Below are positions 15,724 through 23,038 of a stretch of DNA of 23,038 bases, in pieces. The notes below the pieces were generated by a model. The model made no database searches, had not been told where the DNA came from, and worked only from the letters and a program-made list of their open reading frames with translations. Every line of letters begins with the position of its first letter. Within the stretch, counting starts at the first letter, position 1. The stretch comes from Betaproteobacteria bacterium UBA7395 (GTDB taxonomy: Bacteria > Pseudomonadota > Gammaproteobacteria > Burkholderiales > Rhodocyclaceae), in NCBI GenBank assembly GCA_002470165.1, contig DKNF01000173.1:1-23038 (forward strand), given 5' to 3'. The position numbers and the translations under genes were made by a program.

Positions 15724-16365
15724 TTATTGGGCGAACAGCCAGGGCTGTTCGACACGGCGCTTCTCTTCGAAGGCCTTGATCTTGTCGGCGTGGCGCAGGG
15801 TCAGGCCGATGTCGTCCCAGCCGTTCAACAGGCATTCCTTGCGGAAGGCGTCAACCTGGAAGGGAATGGCATGACCGTCAGGGCGAACGACCGCCTGCGC
15901 CGGCAGGTCAACAACCAGTTTGTAGCCGGGCGTCGCCTCGACCTGCTGGAACAGCGCCTCGATTTCGGCAGCCGGCAGCACGATCGGCAGGATGCCGTTC
16001 TTGAAGCAGTTGTTGAAGAAGATGTCGGCGAAGCTCTCGGCGATGATCGCCTTGAAACCGTAGTCGAGCAGGGCCCACGGCGCGTGCTCGCGCGAGCTGC
16101 CGCAGCCGAAATTGGCGCGCGTCAGCAGCACTTCGGCACCCTGGTAACGCGGCTGGTTGAGCACGAAATTCGGGTTCTTCGGACGCTGCGAATTATCCTG
16201 CCCGGGCTGGCCGACATCCATGTAGCGCCATTCGTCGAAGGCGTTCGGGCCGAAGCCGGAACGCTTGATCGACTTGAGGAACTGCTTGGGGATGATCGCG
16301 TCGGTGTCGACGTTGCTGCGATCGAGCGGCGCAACCAGCCCTTCCAAACGAACAAACTTATCCAT
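15724..16365 (-). CDS. leuD: 3-isopropylmalate dehydratase small subunit
   Basis: 213 residues; the small swivel-domain subunit that joins LeuC to form isopropylmalate isomerase. Typical wording includes [19 protein letters not shown] near the N-terminus and [16 protein letters not shown]. Its ATG shares one base with the stop of the small lipoprotein gene (TAATG), so leuD translation is coupled to that gene rather than directly to leuC. leuB follows after 9 bases. Confidence 0.97.
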   Translation of the reverse strand: MDKFVRLEGLVAPLDRSNVDTDAIIPKQFLKSIKRSGFGPNAFDEWRYMDVGQPGQDNSQRPKNPNFVLNQPRYQGAEVLLTRANFGCGSSREHAPWALLDYGFKAIIAESFADIFFNNCFKNGILPIVLPAAEIEALFQQVEATPGYKLVVDLPAQAVVRPDGHAIPFQVDAFRKECLLNGWDDIGLTLRHADKIKAFEEKRRVEQPWLFAQ

Positions 16366-16613
16366 TAATCCACCACCTTCTGCACGGCCTCGCCACCCTT
16401 TTTCAGCGTGTCGCCGACCACTTCACCGGTTTTCTGCAGGGCCCCTTCGACGGCTTCCCCACTCTTGTTCAGCGCCTTGCCAACCACCTCGCCACCCTTC
16501 TGGATCACCTCACCGGTTTTCTCGGCGCCAACCGCGACATCCTTCTTGACGCCCTCGGCCGTATTGCAGGCCACCAGCCCGAAACATACCGCGACCACCA
16601 TCAGGAAACGCAT
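16365..16613 (-). CDS. entericidin-like lipoprotein with 11-residue repeats
   Basis: 82 residues with a lipoprotein signal peptide, LVAC lipobox and Cys16 as the lipidation site (N-terminus [16 protein letters not shown]), then [10 protein letters not shown], which resembles entericidin-type lipoproteins. Unlike short entericidins, the mature part carries four undecad repeats: [11 protein letters not shown] (40-50), [11 protein letters not shown] (51-61), [11 protein letters not shown] (62-72) and [10 protein letters not shown] (73-82). A shortened copy precedes them at 33-39. They should form an amphipathic helix. I chose the second ATG: AGGAG lies 8 bases before it but only 2 bases before the ATG at 16619. 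It is sandwiched between leuC and leuD and coupled to leuD by a TAATG overlap. Confidence 0.8.
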   Translation of the reverse strand: MRFLMVVAVCFGLVACNTAEGVKKDVAVGAEKTGEVIQKGGEVVGKALNKSGEAVEGALQKTGEVVGDTLKKGGEAVQKVVD

Positions 16614-16625
16614 CGTCATTACTCC

Positions 16626-18032
16626 TCAGAGAACGTCCCGCACATCGGCGAAACGACCGGCAATGGCAGCAGCAGCAGCCATCGACGGGCTGACCAGGTG
16701 GGTCCGGCCGCCCGGCCCCTGGCGACCTTCGAAATTGCGGTTCGACGTCGATGCGCAGCGTTCGCCCGGCTCCAGCCGGTCGGCATTCATCGCCAGACAC
16801 ATCGAACAACCCGGTTCACGCCATTCGAAACCGGCGGCGATGAACACCTTGTCGAGGCCTTCTTCCTCGGCTTGGCGCTTGACCAGCCCGGAGCCAGGCA
16901 CAGCCAGCGCCAGCTTGACGTTGGCGGCGACACGCCGGCCCTTGAGCACGGCGGCAGCCTGGCGCAGGTCCTCGATCCGCGAATTGGTGCACGAGCCGAT
17001 GAAGACCTTGTCGATGGCGATGTTCTGGATCGGCGTGTTCGGGTTGAGCCCCATGTACTGCAGCGCGCGTTCCATGCCTTCGCGCTTGACCGGGTCCTTT
17101 TCCTTGGCCGGATCGGGCACCACGGCATCGATGCCGACGACCATTTCCGGCGACGTGCCCCAGGTCACCTGCGGCCGAATCTCTTCGGCCTTGAGCGTGA
17201 CCACGCGATCAAACTGCGCGCCCGGATCGGAATGCAGCGTGCGCCAGTAGGCAACGGCCTTGTCCCAGGTCTCACCCTTGGGCGAGAACGGCCGCCCCTT
17301 GAGGTAATTGATCGTGGTGTCGTCGACAGCGATGAAGCCCATCCGGGCGCCGCCTTCGATCGCCATGTTGCACAGTGTCATGCGGCCTTCCATCGACAGC
17401 CCGCGGATGGCGCTGCCGCCGAATTCGACGGCGTAACCGGTGCCGCCGGCCGTACCGATGGTGCCGATGATGGCCAGCGCAACATCCTTGGCGGTAACGC
17501 CCTTGCCGAGCTTGCCCTCGACGGCGATCAGCATGGTCTTCGACTTCTTCTGCACCAGGCATTGCGTCGCCAGCACGTGTTCGACCTCGGAAGTACCGAT
17601 ACCGTGCGCCAGACAGGCGAAGGCCCCGTGCGTCGAGGTATGCGAATCGCCGCAGACGACGGTCATGCCCGGCAGCGTGGCGCCGTTTTCCGGACCGACG
17701 ACGTGCAGGATGCCCATCCGCGGGTCCTTGAACGGGAAGTAGGCGAGCGCGCCGACCTCGCGGATGTTGGCGTCCAGCGTTTCGACCTGCAGGCGGGAGA
17801 TCGGGTCCTTGATCCCCTCGTCCCAGTGATCGGTCGGCGTGTTGTGATCGGGCGTCGAGACAATGGACGAAACCCGCCACGGCTTGCGGCCAGCCAGTTT
17901 CAGGCCTTCGAAAGCCTGCGGGCTGGTCACTTCATGGACGAGGTGACGATCGATATAGAGGAGTGCCGTGCCGTCCGCTTCCTGATGGACGACATGGTTC
18001 TCCCACAGCTTGTCGTAAAGTGTCTTCGACAT
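16626..18032 (-). CDS. leuC: 3-isopropylmalate dehydratase large subunit
   Basis: 468 residues; aconitase-family 4Fe-4S subunit that isomerises 2-isopropylmalate to 3-isopropylmalate. The cluster ligands are Cys348 (FIGSCTNSR) and Cys409/Cys412 ([11 protein letters not shown]). Other family marks are [13 protein letters not shown] and [18 protein letters not shown] near the end. It starts 31 bases after the MFS gene stop, with only a weak ribosome site. No clear promoter of its own was seen in that short gap. The small lipoprotein and leuD follow. Confidence 0.97.
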   Translation of the reverse strand: MSKTLYDKLWENHVVHQEADGTALLYIDRHLVHEVTSPQAFEGLKLAGRKPWRVSSIVSTPDHNTPTDHWDEGIKDPISRLQVETLDANIREVGALAYFPFKDPRMGILHVVGPENGATLPGMTVVCGDSHTSTHGAFACLAHGIGTSEVEHVLATQCLVQKKSKTMLIAVEGKLGKGVTAKDVALAIIGTIGTAGGTGYAVEFGGSAIRGLSMEGRMTLCNMAIEGGARMGFIAVDDTTINYLKGRPFSPKGETWDKAVAYWRTLHSDPGAQFDRVVTLKAEEIRPQVTWGTSPEMVVGIDAVVPDPAKEKDPVKREGMERALQYMGLNPNTPIQNIAIDKVFIGSCTNSRIEDLRQAAAVLKGRRVAANVKLALAVPGSGLVKRQAEEEGLDKVFIAAGFEWREPGCSMCLAMNADRLEPGERCASTSNRNFEGRQGPGGRTHLVSPSMAAAAAIAGRFADVRDVL

Positions 18033-18063
18033 GGGACCTGGCAGTGTGCGGTAAAGCCTTGAA

Positions 18064-19242
18064 TTATTGCACAGGATCGGGCGTTTTTGCCGCCTGGAAC
18101 GCAGTGTCGCCTGTCACCCAGCGCCAGACCAGCAGCAGACCGGCCAACGCAAACACCGATCCAAGCGAGAAAGTCCAGCCGGCCCCCCAGTCATCCCAGG
18201 TCCAGGCGCTGACCAAGGCCCCAACCAGACCGCCGGCGCCGAAGGACAAACTGGAATAGAGCGCCTGCCCGCGCCCCTGCGCCTTACCCGGAAACCACTG
18301 ATTCACGGCGGCAATCGCGGCGGCATGGTAAGCGCCGAAAGTCAGGCCGTGCAGCAACTGGACGAAAATCATCGCCGCCACCGACTCGACCGCCCAGCCC
18401 ATCAGCAGGAAACGCAACACGGCCGCCGCAAAACTCAGCAGCAGGATGTCGCGCAGGCTGTAGCGGCGGGCGATCCGTGCCATCAACAGAAAGACGCCGA
18501 TTTCGGCGAGCACTCCGAGCGACCACAGCAGGCCGACCGCCGTCTTGGCATAACCGTGACCGCTGAGGTGGATCGAATAGAACACGTAGAACCCGCCATG
18601 CGCCGCCGACATAGCGAAACACGCGCCCATCAGCGCCAGCACCCGGGGCTGACGCAGGATGTCGCGGATCGGCGTTTCCTCGCCGGTCGCCGTATGAATC
18701 GGCGCTTCCGGCAGAACCAACGCAAAGAGCAGGATGCCGAGCAGGATGAAAGCGCACACCCAGAGCACACCGACCGGCGCCACCCAGTCGAGCAAGGCGC
18801 CGGTCCCCATGACCGCGATGATGAAACCGACCGACCCCCACAGGCGGATGTTGCCGTAGCGTCCGCGCTCCTCGCGCAGGTGATCGAAGGTCAGCGTCTC
18901 CACCAATGGCAGCGCCGCACTCCAGAACAAGGCCAGTACCGCCATCGCCACCAGCATGCCGGGCAGGCGGTCGAGCCAGAAGAAAGCGAGGAAGCCCGCC
19001 AGGCCAACCGCACCGGCCAGGCGGATGACCGCCAGACGATGACCGAAGTGATCGACCAGCCAGCCCCACAGATTGGGACCGAACAGACGCATCAACTGCA
19101 TCTGCGACATCAGCAGGCCGATGTCCCAGGCCGAGAAACTCAGCGACTGGAGATACAGTCCGAAATACGGCGAAAAAGCGCCGATGAAGGCGAAATAGAA
19201 GAAGTAATAGCCCGACAGGCGCCAGTGCGGCAGGGCTTGCAT
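18064..19242 (-). CDS. MFS transporter, MFS_1_like/HcaT-type
   Basis: 392 residues with about 12 hydrophobic segments. The N-terminus ([20 protein letters not shown]) and [20 protein letters not shown] (a loop 2-3 motif) point to the MFS_1_like/phenylpropionate-permease-like family. The substrate cannot be read from sequence. The ATG at 19242 has an AGGAG ribosome site 8 bases upstream. It lies between the YdcH-like gene and leuC on the same strand and could belong to one long transcript. Confidence 0.85.
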   Translation of the reverse strand: MQALPHWRLSGYYFFYFAFIGAFSPYFGLYLQSLSFSAWDIGLLMSQMQLMRLFGPNLWGWLVDHFGHRLAVIRLAGAVGLAGFLAFFWLDRLPGMLVAMAVLALFWSAALPLVETLTFDHLREERGRYGNIRLWGSVGFIIAVMGTGALLDWVAPVGVLWVCAFILLGILLFALVLPEAPIHTATGEETPIRDILRQPRVLALMGACFAMSAAHGGFYVFYSIHLSGHGYAKTAVGLLWSLGVLAEIGVFLLMARIARRYSLRDILLLSFAAAVLRFLLMGWAVESVAAMIFVQLLHGLTFGAYHAAAIAAVNQWFPGKAQGRGQALYSSLSFGAGGLVGALVSAWTWDDWGAGWTFSLGSVFALAGLLLVWRWVTGDTAFQAAKTPDPVQ

Positions 19243-19260
19243 ACCGCGCTCCTAGCGTCG

Positions 19261-19277
19261 GCGCCGCCGGGCGGCGC
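19261..19277. other. GC-rich perfect hairpin between ydcH-like gene and MFS gene
   Basis: A 7-bp perfect inverted repeat GCGCCGC/GCGGCGC around CGG. It has no T tract, so a terminator is doubtful. It could modulate read-through in the 40-base gap. Confidence 0.3.
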
Positions 19278-19282
19278 GCAGT

Positions 19283-19546
19283 TCAGCCAACCGACTGCTG
19301 GCCGGCACGGAAGGCCAGCAGCATGTGATAGAGCTCGTCCTTGAGCTTGACCCGCTGTTTCTTCATGTCTTCCAGCGTGAAATCGGCAACCGGCATGTCG
19401 TGCGCTTCCAGATCCTCGACCTTGCCGGTCAGCCGGTTATAGCTGGCGAGCTGGCGCGAGAACAGGGCGTTGCCCGCCTTGAGGGCGGTGATGGCATCGG
19501 CGAACTCCGGGAATTCGCTGAGAAGATCGTGATGGTCAACCTGCAT
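19283..19546 (-). CDS. YdcH/DUF465 family small protein
   Basis: 87-residue helical protein of the DUF465/YdcH family. It has an N-terminal HHDLLSEFPEF motif, a central stretch with KVEDLEAHDMPVADFTLEDM, and the KKQRVKLKDELYHML coiled-coil end typical of the family. Biochemical function unknown. I chose the ATG at 19546, which has AAGGGGA 6-7 bases upstream, over a TTG five codons earlier that overlaps this ribosome site. It sits between aroC and the MFS gene. Confidence 0.85.
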   Translation of the reverse strand: MQVDHHDLLSEFPEFADAITALKAGNALFSRQLASYNRLTGKVEDLEAHDMPVADFTLEDMKKQRVKLKDELYHMLLAFRAGQQSVG

Positions 19547-19600
19547 GATGCTCCCCTTCAATAGACACGGCCGGCCGCCATGGCCAGCCCGTGGAAAAGC

Positions 19601-20692
19601 TCAGCCCGGCAGGCGCGGCGTCGTGCACACGACGTCGCCGCACTGCGCCCGGTGGCGCAAGGCATGATCGATCAGCACCAGCGCCAGCATTGCTTCAGCA
19701 ATCGGCGTCGCCCGGATGCCGACACAGGGATCGTGGCGCCCCTGCGTCGCCACCTCGACCGCGTTGCCGTCGACATCGACCGAACGGCGCGGCTGGGCAA
19801 TCGACGAGGTCGGCTTGATCGCCATGTTGACGACAATCCGCTGACCGGTCGAAATGCCGCCGAGCACGCCGCCGGCGTGATTGCTGGCAAAACCCTGCGG
19901 CGTCATCTCGTCGCCGTGCTCGCTGCCCTTCTGGGCGACCGAGGCGAAACCGTCGCCAACTTCGACCCCCTTGACCGCGTTGATGCCCATCATCGCGTAG
20001 GCGATCTCGGCGTCGAGCCGGTCGAACACCGGCTCGCCCCAGCCCGGCGGCACGCCATCGGCGGTCACGGTGATCCTGGCGCCGACCGAATCAAGCGATT
20101 TACGCAACTCGTCCATGTAGCTTTCCAGCGTCGGCACGAGCGCGGCGTTGGGCGCAAAGAAGGCGTTGCCGTCAATGTCGTCGGCGCTGACGAAAGGAAT
20201 CTCGATCGGCCCGAGCGCGCTCATCCAGCCGCGGATGCTGACGCCGTAGCGTTCCTTCAGCCACTTGCGGGCAATCGCTCCGGCAGCGACGCGGACCGCC
20301 GTTTCGCGCGCCGACGAACGACCGCCGCCGCGATAGTCGCGAAAGCCGTATTTCTGGGTATAGGTGTAATCGGCATGACCGGGACGGAAGGTCGTCGCGA
20401 TGTTGCCGTAATCCTTGCTGCGCTGGTCCTGGTTGCGGATCAGCAGGGCAATCGGCGTGCCGGTGGTCTTGCCCTCGAACACCCCGGACAGAATTTCGAC
20501 GGTATCCGGCTCGCGGCGCTGGGTCACATGCCGCGAGGTGCCCGGCTTGCGCCGGTCGAGTTCGGCCTGGATGTCGGCTTCGCTGAGCGCCAGCCCCGGT
20601 GGGCAGCCATCGACGACACAACCGATCGCCGGACCATGCGACTCGCCAAAGGAAGTCACCGTAAACAGGGTGCCGAAGGTATTGCCGGACAT
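19601..20692 (-). CDS. aroC: chorismate synthase
   Basis: 363 residues; the FMN-dependent last step of the shikimate pathway, EPSP to chorismate. Diagnostic sequences are [18 protein letters not shown] at the N-terminus with His19, [27 protein letters not shown], and the [15 protein letters not shown] region near the C-terminus. The ATG at 20692 begins MSGNTFG as in the family; the frame is open farther upstream but that part is not family-like. The ribosome site is weak. A likely extended -10 promoter lies 29-37 bases upstream. Confidence 0.97.
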   Translation of the reverse strand: MSGNTFGTLFTVTSFGESHGPAIGCVVDGCPPGLALSEADIQAELDRRKPGTSRHVTQRREPDTVEILSGVFEGKTTGTPIALLIRNQDQRSKDYGNIATTFRPGHADYTYTQKYGFRDYRGGGRSSARETAVRVAAGAIARKWLKERYGVSIRGWMSALGPIEIPFVSADDIDGNAFFAPNAALVPTLESYMDELRKSLDSVGARITVTADGVPPGWGEPVFDRLDAEIAYAMMGINAVKGVEVGDGFASVAQKGSEHGDEMTPQGFASNHAGGVLGGISTGQRIVVNMAIKPTSSIAQPRRSVDVDGNAVEVATQGRHDPCVGIRATPIAEAMLALVLIDHALRHRAQCGDVVCTTPRLPG

Positions 20693-20720
20693 GAAATCAC
20701 ACCATATTTGAGGAGGGCGG

Positions 20721-20729
20721 AGTGTACCA
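20721..20729 (-). promoter_or_regulatory. extended -10 promoter candidate for aroC
   Basis: TGGTACACT read on the minus strand matches TGnTAnnnT, with TACACT as the -10. A start near 20714 would give a leader of about 22 bases to the aroC ATG. No good -35 is seen, which is acceptable for an extended -10. Predicted by eye. Confidence 0.4.
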
Positions 20730-20759
20730 CGCCGCCCCCTTGCCACCCGCCAGCAGGAC

Positions 20760-21206
20760 TCAGGCCGCCGTTTCTTCCGGCCAGTTCTTGATGTAGTTCT
20801 TGAGCAGCGCGTTCTCCAGACTCTGCTCCTCAAGCACGGCCTTGGCCACGTCGAGGAAGGAGATGACGCCGAGCAACTGCCCGTTATCGACAACCGGCAG
20901 GTAACGCGAGTGCTTTTCGATCATCAGCCGGCGCAGGTCGTTGGCTTCCATGTCGGGGTAGGCGGTCACCGGATTGGCCACCATGACCTCGCCCAGCGGT
21001 AAATCGGTGCCCTGACCGCCGGCCGCCTTCAAGGCCTTGAGCACCTCGCGGAAGGTCACGATACCGACCATGCGTCCTTCATCCATGACCACCAGGGAAC
21101 CGACATCCAGATCGGCCATCGTTGCGATGGCCGAAGCCAGCGACTGCCCCGGTGTCGCGGTATACAGTGCGCCGCCCTTGACGCGGAGGATTTCCTTGAC
21201 CTGCAT
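20760..21206 (-). CDS. CBS-domain pair protein
   Basis: 148 residues made almost wholly of two CBS domains (about 8-68 and 78-135). Typical wording includes [22 protein letters not shown] in the first and [24 protein letters not shown] in the second. Such stand-alone pairs usually bind adenine nucleotides and act as sensors. The partner is unknown. The ATG at 21206 has an AAGGAGAG ribosome site. It is upstream of aroC on the same strand with a 67-base gap containing aroC's own promoter candidate. Confidence 0.92.
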   Translation of the reverse strand: MQVKEILRVKGGALYTATPGQSLASAIATMADLDVGSLVVMDEGRMVGIVTFREVLKALKAAGGQGTDLPLGEVMVANPVTAYPDMEANDLRRLMIEKHSRYLPVVDNGQLLGVISFLDVAKAVLEEQSLENALLKNYIKNWPEETAA

Positions 21207-21366
21207 TGTTCTCTCCTTGATTGCGCAGTGCGCTTTGCGTCGATCTTAGATTAAGGCGCGCGTTTCGCAAAGGACTTGCGCCAGCGCTGCCGACGGTGCG
21301 TATCGGTGATGACGGATAAAAGAAGCAAACTATCGGCGTCTTTAACAAAATTTATGGCTTTGCCAC

Positions 21367-21407
21367 TTGCCGAACGTCATAGGCCTATATAAAATTCGTC
21401 ATATGAC
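21367..21407 (+). promoter_or_regulatory. promoter with CGTCATA repeats for the HTH gene
   Basis: TTGCCG (21367-21372), 17 bases, then TAAAAT (21390-21395) form a plausible promoter. The heptamer CGTCATA occurs at 21375-21381 and again at 21397-21403, exactly 22 bases (about two helical turns) apart. The second copy overlaps a perfect 10-bp palindrome GTCATATGAC (21398-21407). This could be an operator, perhaps for the downstream HTH protein itself. Confidence 0.4.
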
Positions 21408-21469
21408 CTAAGTAATACCTGTTTAAGACGGTCAGATACGAATACTTTTATTGCATAGGAGAGATTTCC

Positions 21470-21775
21470 ATGACTTCCGTCAAAACCATCGAAAAAATCG
21501 ACGCCCGCGAGATTCGCCGCAAGCTGGGTCTGAACCAGCAACAATTCTGGTCGGCACTGGGCGTCACCCAGAGCGGCGGCTCCCGCTACGAGAGCGGCCG
21601 CAACATGCCGAAGCCGGTTCGCGAACTGCTGCGCCTGGTTCACGTCGAGCAGATCGACATCCGCACCATCAAGCGCGATGACTGGGAAGTGGTCGAGTAC
21701 CTCAAGGCCCAGGAACCGGAACTGTACAAGTCGCTGAAGAAGTCGGCGCGCAACCACGCCAAGAAGGCCGCCTGA
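21470..21775 (+). CDS. helix-turn-helix DNA-binding protein
   Basis: 101 residues. Residues 12-55 form an Xre-like helix-turn-helix (REIRRKLGLNQQQFWSALGV followed by TQSGGSRYESGRNMPKPVR). The C-terminal tail is basic (KSLKKSARNHAKKAA). It is probably a small sequence-specific regulator; the target is unknown. The ATG has an AGGAGAG ribosome site 6 bases upstream. It is transcribed divergently from the CBS protein and convergently with the radical SAM gene, with a strong terminator right after it. Confidence 0.85.
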   Translation: MTSVKTIEKIDAREIRRKLGLNQQQFWSALGVTQSGGSRYESGRNMPKPVRELLRLVHVEQIDIRTIKRDDWEVVEYLKAQEPELYKSLKKSARNHAKKAA

Positions 21776-21807
21776 TTGATGCCCCGGCAACGGGGCACGG
21801 CAGCCGC

Positions 21808-21851
21808 AACGGGCCTCAGGGTGAGACGATCACCTTGAGGCCCGTTTCCTT
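21808..21851 (+). terminator. long-stem terminator of the HTH gene, inside the radical SAM coding end
   Basis: A 17-bp stem (one G-T wobble, otherwise perfect) at 21808-21824 and 21830-21846 with loop GACGA is followed by TTTCCTTTT. It is 32 bases past the HTH stop. Its left arm spans the radical SAM stop codon and its right arm lies in the last codons of that gene. A smaller hairpin TGCCCCG/CGGGGCA with a GCAA loop (21780-21797) precedes it. Confidence 0.8.
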
Positions 21852-22646
21852 TTCGATCTGCGCGGCGAATTGCTGCATGACAGCCGCCGGCAGGGCGCTC
21901 AGCCGCGGTGCCGCCGGCTGCATCGACGGCCGCGCCAGCCCGTACAGATGGACGCCGGCGAGTTTGCCGGCCAGCGGTTGCAACAAGCGGCAATAGGCAT
22001 CGGCCGAATCTTTCGTGGGCGCCTGACCGTCGAAGGCGAACCAGCAGGTCTGCACCCAGGTGCGCACCAGACCGGCACAGATTTCAAGATTGCGCGCCGC
22101 CTTTTCCGGCGAACCGGGAATTTCATTGACCCGGGCAATCTCGTCCGCCAGCGCCCGGTCAAGCTTGAACCAAACCTCGCCGGCCAGTTCGGACAGGCGG
22201 CGCAGCCCATCCTGCACGCCCGGGCGATGAACCAGACTGCCGTTGGTGATCAGGCGCACCGGCAAGCCCGGCACCAGACGCTCGACGATGTCCCCGACCA
22301 CGTCGACGGCGGCGGCAAACTCAGCCGCCGAGGTTGGCTCGCCATTGCCGGAAAAGGCGACATCGACTAGGCGACGCGCTTCGGGCGGCGCGTGACGGGA
22401 CAGGTAATCACCGCCAACCGCCGCCTGCAGGAAGCCCGACAACTCGTCCGCCAGCAGATCCAGGTCGATTGGCGGCGGCCCGCCGCGGCTCAAGCCCTCG
22501 ACCTGGCAATAGACACAGGCCCAGTTGCAGGCATTGTTAGGATTGAGATTGACGCCCACCGAGACCCCACCGGCACGCCGGGAAACGACCGGATAAACGT
22601 AGCGGAGGCCGGCGCTGTCGCGGCTGTGATCAACGGTGGTAAGCAT
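21816..22646 (-). CDS. radical SAM protein
   Basis: 276 residues. The cluster motif CNWACVYC (Cys40, Cys44, Cys47) binds a 4Fe-4S cluster with S-adenosylmethionine. It is followed by FSGNGEPTSAAEF (a GGE-like SAM motif) and LITNGSLVHRP, giving a radical SAM core resembling uncharacterised Fe-S oxidoreductases of the MoaA-like superfamily. The substrate is unknown. I chose the ATG at 22646; the frame runs farther up, but that part overlaps a -10-like TATACA only 8-13 bases upstream, so the mRNA may be nearly leaderless. It is divergent from the patatin gene. Confidence 0.85.
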   Translation of the reverse strand: MLTTVDHSRDSAGLRYVYPVVSRRAGGVSVGVNLNPNNACNWACVYCQVEGLSRGGPPPIDLDLLADELSGFLQAAVGGDYLSRHAPPEARRLVDVAFSGNGEPTSAAEFAAAVDVVGDIVERLVPGLPVRLITNGSLVHRPGVQDGLRRLSELAGEVWFKLDRALADEIARVNEIPGSPEKAARNLEICAGLVRTWVQTCWFAFDGQAPTKDSADAYCRLLQPLAGKLAGVHLYGLARPSMQPAAPRLSALPAAVMQQFAAQIEKETGLKVIVSP

Positions 22647-22720
22647 GCCTGCATTGTATAATCGGGCGGTCCAACGGCGAACCCCTTGCCCATGCCCATC
22701 TCCCGCAGTCGCGCACTCGC

Positions 22721-23038
22721 ATGACCGAACCCGCACCGGCCGGGCTCCCCGGCAGCAAACCGACGGCGCTGGTCCTGACCGGGGGCGGCGCCCGTGCCGC
22801 CTATCAGGTCGGCGTTCTGCTGGCGATCAGCAAACTGGCCGGCAAGCAGCGGCGGCGCAATCCCTTCCCGATCATCTGCGGCACCTCGGCCGGCGCCATC
22901 AATGCGGTCGGCCTGGCCTGCCAGGCCGACAACTTCGGTCGGGCGGTCACCACCCTGGCCAGTTTCTGGCGCAACATGAAGGCTGGCGACATCTACCGGA
23001 CCGACCCGATCGGCGTCGGCGCCGCCGGCGCACGCTGG
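22721..23038 (+). CDS. patatin-like phospholipase, 3' end outside window
   Basis: The first 106 codons of a patatin-family lipid acyl hydrolase. The oxyanion-hole motif is GGGARAAYQVGVL (21-33) and the nucleophile elbow is GTSAG (54-58) with Ser56. The catalytic Asp would lie beyond the window. The ATG at 22721 overlaps the stop of a ten-codon ORF (22692-22724). No strong ribosome site is visible. It is divergent from the radical SAM gene. Confidence 0.88.
   Translation, partial: MTEPAPAGLPGSKPTALVLTGGGARAAYQVGVLLAISKLAGKQRRRNPFPIICGTSAGAINAVGLACQADNFGRAVTTLASFWRNMKAGDIYRTDPIGVGAAGARW

Noticed and set aside
14893..16368. 491-codon plus-strand frame opposite leuB/leuD
   Set aside because: Antisense shadow of two clearly recognised enzymes in GC-rich DNA.
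16698..19344. Long plus-strand frames opposite leuC and the MFS gene (454 and 425 codons)
   Set aside because: Antisense shadows. Protein composition is implausible (rich in His, Arg, Gln) and no ribosome sites support them.
19580..20791. 403-codon plus-strand frame opposite aroC
   Set aside because: Shadow of chorismate synthase, whose motifs are all on the minus strand.
21377..21790. 137-codon minus-strand frame opposite the HTH gene
   Set aside because: The plus strand has a clear HTH protein, promoter and AGGAGAG ribosome site.
22692..22724. Ten-codon ORF whose stop overlaps the patatin start (ATGA)
   Set aside because: Could be a leader peptide, but it has no ribosome site and no regulatory codon bias. 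Such a short ORF is expected by chance.

Overview
The window looks like the chromosome of a high-GC betaproteobacterium, probably of the Rhodocyclales (Dechloromonas/Azonexus type). I base this on the compact order leuC - small lipoprotein - leuD - leuB - asd preceded by aroC, a YdcH-like gene and an MFS transporter, and on the protein wording of these genes. No rRNA, tRNA or CRISPR array is visible. No gene-free stretch exceeds about 300 bases; the longest are 7817-8081 (left end of an IS21 element plus a hairpin) and 21207-21469 (divergent promoters).

Region 1 (1-6080, all minus strand) is an RTX secretion operon behind a good sigma-70 promoter (6052-6080). Four translationally coupled genes follow: a HlyB-type type I secretion ABC transporter, two small membrane proteins of unknown function, and a large FrpC-like RTX calcium-binding protein whose 3' end lies outside the window. 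The middle of this operon (about 2581-3810) is strikingly AT-rich compared with both flanks. The break falls just before the start of the FrpC-type self-processing module. This looks like an exchangeable cassette: two membrane proteins plus the N-terminal 138 residues of the RTX protein. No membrane-fusion (HlyD) or outer-membrane (TolC) partner is in the window.

Region 2 (6186-7816) is a phage-type switch. A repressor-like Xre protein and a two-TM protein run leftwards, and a Ner-like regulator runs rightwards. Between them is a short inverted repeat inside overlapping promoters.

Region 3 (about 7898-10542) is an IS21-family element with istA and istB, a terminator and tandem terminal repeats at its right end.

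Region 4 (10543-13427) is the distal half of a filamentous (inovirus) prophage: a 5'-truncated adsorption (pIII-like) gene abutting the IS, a pVI-like gene, zot/pI, a hairpin-rich intergenic region and a tyrosine integrase. The replication, ssDNA-binding and major coat genes are absent.

Region 5 (13428-20692) is core metabolism, minus strand: asd, leuB, leuD, an undecad-repeat lipoprotein, leuC, an MFS transporter, a YdcH/DUF465 protein and aroC. Leucine synthesis (leuCDB), the aspartate-family branch point (asd) and chorismate synthesis (aroC) sit together. The shared bidirectional terminator at 13428-13457 marks the border between core genes and the mobile island.

Region 6 (20760-23038) holds a CBS-domain protein, a divergently transcribed helix-turn-helix protein, a convergent radical SAM protein whose last codons carry the terminator of its neighbour, and the start of a patatin-like phospholipase gene running off the right edge.
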